A program made the position numbers and the translations under genes. A stretch of 64,000 bases of DNA from Bradyrhizobium sp. CCGB12 (GTDB lineage: Bacteria > Pseudomonadota > Alphaproteobacteria > Rhizobiales > Xanthobacteraceae): positions 1,984,001 to 2,048,000 of the forward strand of contig NZ_JANADO010000001.1 in NCBI RefSeq assembly GCF_024199845.1. The letters are read 5' to 3'. Each line of letters opens with the position of its first letter. The stretch's first letter is position 1. The notes beneath the pieces were generated by a model that was not told the origin of the DNA, did not search any database, and saw only the letters and a program-made list of their open reading frames with translations. This document shows positions 60,139-64,000 of the stretch, in pieces.

Positions 60139-60906
60139 TCACATCGCGGCGATCATGCCGCCGTCGACATAGATGATCTGGCCATTGACGTAGGTGGAGG
60201 CGTCCGAGGCCAGGAAGATCGCGGCACCCACCAGCTCGTCCGGCTTGCCCCAGCGCTTCGACGGGATGCGTCCCATCAGCCAGTTGTTGAAATCGGTGTT
60301 GTTGACCAGCGCCTCGTTCATGTCGGTCAGCATGTAGCCGGGGCCGATCGCATTGGCCTGGATGCCGTGCTGGGCCCATTCCACCGCCATCGAGCGGGTC
60401 AGATTCTTGATGCCACCCTTGGCGGCGGTGTAAGGCGCGATGGTGGGGCGGGCGAGCTCGCTGCCGAGCGAGCCGATATTGATGATCTTGCCATGCTTGC
60501 GCGGGATCATGCGCTTGGCCGCCTCTCGGCCGATGACGAAGGCGCTGGTGAGGTTGGTCTCGATTACCTTGCGCCATTCGTCGGTGCTGAATTCCACCAG
60601 CGGCTTGCGGTGCTGGATGCCGGCATTGTTGACGACGATGTCGACGGCAATGCCCTTTTTGTCGAAGTCGTTGAAGGCCGCGACGATCGCGGGCTCGTCG
60701 GTGACGTTGAAGGCGGCACCTTCGGCCTGGTGCCCGGCAGCGCGGAACTCGGCGACGGCCTGCTCGACGCGCTTGGGGTCGACGCCGTTGACGATGATCC
60801 TGGCGCCGGCCTTGGCCATGCCCTCGGCGATGGCGCGACCGAGGCCGCGGGAGGAGCCGGTCACGAGCGCGGTGCGGCCGGAAAGGTCGAAAAGGGCGGT
60901 GCTCAT
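60139..60906 (-). CDS. SDR family, gluconate 5-dehydrogenase-like
   Basis: The 255-residue SDR has TGSSRGLGRAIAEGMAKAG (cofactor) and NNAGIQ, and the catalytic NIGSLGSELARPTIAPYTAAKG with Ser, Tyr and Lys. Closest in character to gluconate 5-dehydrogenases (Ga5DH/IdnO). It is 26 bases downstream of the dehydratase operon gene in the same direction. ATG 60906 has GAGGATATTTTGAG upstream. Confidence 0.88.
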   Translation of the reverse strand: MSTALFDLSGRTALVTGSSRGLGRAIAEGMAKAGARIIVNGVDPKRVEQAVAEFRAAGHQAEGAAFNVTDEPAIVAAFNDFDKKGIAVDIVVNNAGIQHRKPLVEFSTDEWRKVIETNLTSAFVIGREAAKRMIPRKHGKIINIGSLGSELARPTIAPYTAAKGGIKNLTRSMAVEWAQHGIQANAIGPGYMLTDMNEALVNNTDFNNWLMGRIPSKRWGKPDELVGAAIFLASDASTYVNGQIIYVDGGMIAAM

Positions 60907-60918
60907 CTCAAAATATCC

Positions 60919-62118
60919 TCAAACGTTGGAGCGGCGCACGGTGAGATCGGATCGGTCGAATACATCAGGCAGAAGGTCGACGCCAAGGCCGGGGCCTTCC
61001 ATCGGGTAGACAAAACCGTCCTTGATCACTGGCATCGTGGTGACGAGCTCATTGTACCAGCCTTTGTAGAAGGCGCGCACCGATTCCTGGATCAGCGTGT
61101 TGGGCTGGCTGAACGACATGTGGATGGCGGCGATGAAGCCGATCGGGCCGATGCAATCATGCGGCGCAAAGGGGCGGTGATAGGTTTCGGCCATCGCCGC
61201 GATCTTGCGGCCCTCGGTGAGGCCGCCGGTCCAGCACAGATCCGCCATCACCACGTGCATGGCGTCGCGGTCGAGCATGTCCTTGTAGGGGAAGCGCGAG
61301 CCGAGCGTCTCGCTGGCGCAGACCCAGACGTCGGTCGAGCGCGCGTATTCGGCCAGCGCCTGCGGCGAGTTCATCCGGATCGGGTCTTCGTACCAGGTCG
61401 GCTTGTACGGCTCGAGCGCGCGCGCGATCTGCTTGGCGGTCGGCAGGTTCCAGAGCGAGTGGAGCTCGACCATGATCTCCATCTTGTCGCCGACCGCCTT
61501 GCGGATCTTCTCGAACGGCTCGATCGCCTGCTTCATCTGGGCGGCGGTGATATAGAGGCCCTTGTTCTCCTGCGCCGCCGGATCGAACGGCCAGATCTTC
61601 ATCGCGGAGATGCCGCTTTCCAGGAGGTTTTCTGCGAGCGCGTCGGCCCGATGCATGAAGCCGTCGAGATCTTCATAGGGGCCTTTCGAGGCGCCGAGAT
61701 TCCAGTTGGCGACCGGGCTGATATTGGTCGAGCGGACATATTGGGTGCCGGCGCAGGTGTTGTAGATGCGCTGCTTGTCGCGGCAGAGGCCGCCGAGCAT
61801 CTGGTGCACCGGCTGCCCGCAGACCTTGCCGAACAGGTCCCACAGCGCGATGTCGATCGCGGAAGCCGCGCGATATTCGACGCCGGTGGATGACTGCGCC
61901 ATCGGCAGGTTCAGCATGTCGCGGTGAATGGCTTCGATGTGCAGGGGATTGCGCCCGAGCAGCCGACCGGCAAAGGTGTCGTGGATTTGCGCCTCGACCG
62001 CGCCCGCGCCATAGAAGGTTTCGCCGAGACCAATCACGCCGCTATCGGTGTGGATGCGCACCCAGATGACGTTGGAGAACTCCTCGGTGCGCAGGGTCTC
62101 GATCGACGTGATCTTCAC
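60919..62118 (-). CDS. Enolase-superfamily sugar-acid dehydratase
   Basis: The 399-residue protein is of the mandelate racemase/galactonate dehydratase type: GETFYGAGAVEAQIHD cap, catalytic-helix MKIWPFDPAAQENK, metal ligands in MVELHSLWN, WYEDPIR and ASETLGSRF, and the His of APHDCIGP. It should dehydrate a sugar acid, passing the keto product to the two dehydrogenases. It starts at GTG 62118 with GGGAGGA upstream. Confidence 0.88.
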   Translation of the reverse strand: MKITSIETLRTEEFSNVIWVRIHTDSGVIGLGETFYGAGAVEAQIHDTFAGRLLGRNPLHIEAIHRDMLNLPMAQSSTGVEYRAASAIDIALWDLFGKVCGQPVHQMLGGLCRDKQRIYNTCAGTQYVRSTNISPVANWNLGASKGPYEDLDGFMHRADALAENLLESGISAMKIWPFDPAAQENKGLYITAAQMKQAIEPFEKIRKAVGDKMEIMVELHSLWNLPTAKQIARALEPYKPTWYEDPIRMNSPQALAEYARSTDVWVCASETLGSRFPYKDMLDRDAMHVVMADLCWTGGLTEGRKIAAMAETYHRPFAPHDCIGPIGFIAAIHMSFSQPNTLIQESVRAFYKGWYNELVTTMPVIKDGFVYPMEGPGLGVDLLPDVFDRSDLTVRRSNV

Positions 62119-62213
62119 GGCAACAATCCTCCCGTCGGGCCCATAGCGCCCGCTTTGTTTGTCGTTTCTGCGCCCGCCATTGCCGGCGGGACTGGCGGCA
62201 GTCTTACGCCTGC

Positions 62214-62229
62214 TTGTAATATATCACAA
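62214..62229. promoter_or_regulatory. Probable GntR operator palindrome
   Basis: TTGTAATATATCACAA at 62214-62229 is a near-perfect 16-bp palindrome (TTGT...ACAA with AT-rich centre), in the 179-base gap between the divergent dehydratase and GntR genes. This is the form expected of FadR-type GntR operators. Binding is inferred. Confidence 0.65.
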
Positions 62230-62297
62230 CATGTTTTAAGGATACCACAAACAAGGCGCCGCCTCGCAAACGAAAGCGCGGCGGATGGGAGGACGAC

Positions 62298-63059
62298 ATG
62301 GCACGGCGCAAACGCGCGCTCGAGGTGGTGAGAAGCGACGGCGAGGGCAGGCCCGCCAGGCGCAACCGCCTCAACTTCTTCGAGCTGGCCTATCAGCGGA
62401 TCGAGGAGCTCCTCGTCCATTGCGAGCTCAAGCCCGGCCAGTTCATGACCATGCTGGAGTTGCAGCAGATCACCGGCTTCGGCCGCACGCCGGTGCATCA
62501 TGCCGTCAATCGTCTCTCCGCCGATACGCTCATCATCATCCGTCCGCGCCACGGCTTGCACATCGCGCCGATCGATCTGGCGCGCGAGCGCATGCTGCTG
62601 GGCCTGCGCCGCGACATGGAGCGCTTCGTGATCCGCCTCGCGGCCGATCGTGCCAGCCTGTCGCACCGTAACCAGGCGCTTCACATCGAGCGGCTGCTGC
62701 GCGAGCGCCGCGCCAGCCTGACCCTCGACCAATTCAACAGCATTGACCGCCGTATCGACGCGCTGGTGTTGGAGGCGGCGGGTGAGCCGTTTCTGGTGCA
62801 CACGCTGCGGCCGCTGCACACGCTGTACCGCCGCATCGGATACATCCATCACCGCTTCATGCCGGGGCAGGCCGATTTGTCAGGCACGATCGATCATCAT
62901 CTTGCCATCCTCGCAGCGGTCGCCAACCGCCGCGTCGATGAGGCCGTGAAGGCGAGCGATGCCCTGATCGACTACATGGGCGAGATGTTCTCGGGGATGG
63001 AGGCGGGGATCGACCCGCGCCTGCTCGATTGCAGTATCGAGCCGCTGCTCGGCGCGTAG
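62298..63059 (+). CDS. GntR-family (FadR-type) transcriptional regulator
   Basis: The 253-residue protein has a wHTH (FELAYQRIEELLVHCELKPG, then LQQITGFGRTPVHHAVNRLS) and a helical FCD-like effector domain with Arg/His-rich centre (DMERFVIRLAADRA; HRFMPGQADLSGTIDHHLAI). ATG 62298 follows GGGAGGACGAC. It presumably represses the divergent sugar-acid genes and the adjacent MFS transporter. Confidence 0.9.
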   Translation: MARRKRALEVVRSDGEGRPARRNRLNFFELAYQRIEELLVHCELKPGQFMTMLELQQITGFGRTPVHHAVNRLSADTLIIIRPRHGLHIAPIDLARERMLLGLRRDMERFVIRLAADRASLSHRNQALHIERLLRERRASLTLDQFNSIDRRIDALVLEAAGEPFLVHTLRPLHTLYRRIGYIHHRFMPGQADLSGTIDHHLAILAAVANRRVDEAVKASDALIDYMGEMFSGMEAGIDPRLLDCSIEPLLGA

Positions 63060-63083
63060 AGAGTTTTGAAGAGAGGACCACAC

Positions 63084-64000
63084 ATGTCGACGATGGCGAT
63101 GCCACAACCGACCGCGAGCGAAGCCGCGGTCCGCTACCTCATCACGAACTACAGTCCCAAGGGCAACAAGGTCGGCTGGCTGATGATGGCCTCGATCCTG
63201 GTCGAAGCCTGGGATCTCTATTCGATCGCCTTCGTTCTGATCTTCATCAAGGAGCAGTACAATCCGGATCCGCTGATGCTGGGCCTGGCCGCGGCCGGCA
63301 CGCAGGGCGGCGCCCTGATCGGCGCGCTGCTCGGCGGCTGGCTGTCCGACAAGATCGGCCGCCGCGTCATGTTCCTGGCCACGATGGTGCTGTTCATCGT
63401 GCTGGCGCTGGCGCAGGCGTTCGTGCCTGATATCACCTGGCTCATCGTGATCCGCTTCCTGCTCGGCATTCCGCTCGGCTCTGATATCTCGACCGGCTAC
63501 ACCTACATCATGGAATCCATGGCCAGGGGTGAGCGCGAGGTCATGGGCAACCGCTGGCAGTTCATGTTCGCGGTCGGCGAGGTCCTCACCATCGGCGTCA
63601 TCGTGATCTTCCTCCTGATCGACATGAATCACGAAATGCTGTGGCGCGTGACGCTCGGCCTCGGCGCGCTGCCGGCGCTGATCATCCTGATCATGCGGCA
63701 CGACGTGCCGGAGACGGCGGTGTGGCTGGTGCAGAAGGGCCGCTACCGCGAGGCCAAGCAGGTCGCACGCGAGATGTTCAACGACAATCTCGACATGCTG
63801 CCGGACCGGGACGTCGAAGTGCCGAAGGTCTCGACCCGCGCGTTCCTCGCCGATCTCAAGAAGGATCCGATCCGCTGGCGTGCGACGATCTACGGCTGGA
63901 TCGCCTGCTTCGTGCAAGCCAGCGAATTCTCGACCTTCGCGTTCTATCTGCCGGTACTCTTTGTCATGGTCGGCGTGTCGAGCGTGCTCGGCATCAATCT
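63084..64000 (+). CDS. MFS transporter, sugar-acid type, partial (3' end beyond window)
   Basis: The visible 305 residues start MSTMAMPQPTASEAAVRYLI and show several transmembrane segments with the MFS loop LGGWLSDKIGRRVMFLA after TM2 and RFLLGIPLGSDISTGYTYIM in TM4-5. The GVIVIFLLIDMNHE stretch is TM6. Likely imports the sugar acid used by the adjacent cluster. ATG 63084 follows AGAGGACCA. The gene is cut by the window edge, with about a third missing if length is typical. Confidence 0.9.
   Translation, partial: MSTMAMPQPTASEAAVRYLITNYSPKGNKVGWLMMASILVEAWDLYSIAFVLIFIKEQYNPDPLMLGLAAAGTQGGALIGALLGGWLSDKIGRRVMFLATMVLFIVLALAQAFVPDITWLIVIRFLLGIPLGSDISTGYTYIMESMARGEREVMGNRWQFMFAVGEVLTIGVIVIFLLIDMNHEMLWRVTLGLGALPALIILIMRHDVPETAVWLVQKGRYREAKQVAREMFNDNLDMLPDRDVEVPKVSTRAFLADLKKDPIRWRATIYGWIACFVQASEFSTFAFYLPVLFVMVGVSSVLGIN

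Noticed and set aside
60097..61893. 598-codon plus-strand frame over the sugar-acid genes
   Set aside because: Antisense to two well-defined enzyme genes; composition and motifs do not support a protein.

Overview
The window reads as chromosomal DNA of a GC-rich alphaproteobacterium, most likely Bradyrhizobium or a close relative. The clues are strong third-position GC codon use, an aerobic indolepyruvate:ferredoxin oxidoreductase of the fused alphaproteobacterial kind, many catabolic genes for acyl-CoA, aromatic and sugar-acid substrates, and dispersed intergenic palindromes whose arms read cattgcgagcg...gcaatccag, typical of Bradyrhizobium and relatives. This assignment rests on recognition, not on a search.

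Layout. 1-422: 5' part of a cytochrome c gene (minus strand). 707-4198: fused indolepyruvate ferredoxin oxidoreductase. 4332-7695: tightly coupled minus-strand operon of a TelA-like protein, an unknown protein and two YbjQ/heavy-metal-binding-type proteins. 8191-11890: thiolase, DUF35 OB-fold partner, MaoC hydratase and SDR dehydrogenase, a beta-oxidation-like set with palindromic repeats between its genes, followed by a DapA-family enzyme, a Nudix hydrolase, an EamA transporter and a large PAS histidine kinase (to 17575). 17576-26312: small secreted or unknown proteins, tRNA-Arg(TCG), a cupin protein, an AraC regulator, a fragment of a host-attachment-like protein, a second EamA transporter. 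26373-33689: histone-H1-like protein, photolyase, chemoreceptor, 1-Cys peroxiredoxin, secreted phosphodiesterase-like protein.

34157-41769 is the most unusual region. A short LuxR-type regulator and a MacA/MacB-like exporter lie on the minus strand. A FixJ-type response regulator diverges from them and is followed by five consecutive genes for small exported proteins; four are built from curlin-like N-x5-Q-x-G repeats and the fifth is a short relative. No csgG, csgE or csgF homologue is visible nearby. This looks like a functional-amyloid or surface-fibre locus with an unidentified secretion route.

42055-49224: secreted protein, GNAT acetyltransferase, SDR, class C serine hydrolase, an IS1182-type insertion sequence lying in a chromosomal palindromic repeat, then an ArsR/SRPBCC pair with a clear promoter, two matching operator dyads and an apparently leaderless start, and a polytopic membrane protein. 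49320-55959: aromatic-degradation locus (branched-chain-type ABC substrate-binding protein, FAH-family hydrolase, flavin hydroxylase and IclR regulator on the minus strand; extradiol dioxygenase and exported metallo-beta-lactamase-fold hydrolase on the plus strand). 55972-59092: NarL-type two-component pair and a divergent secreted DUF3280-like protein. 59082-64000: sugar-acid catabolism (zinc polyol dehydrogenase, SDR, enolase-superfamily dehydratase; divergent GntR regulator and MFS transporter cut by the window edge) with a 16-bp palindrome in the divergent promoter as probable GntR operator.

All functional names come from reading motifs and family resemblance. No database search was run.
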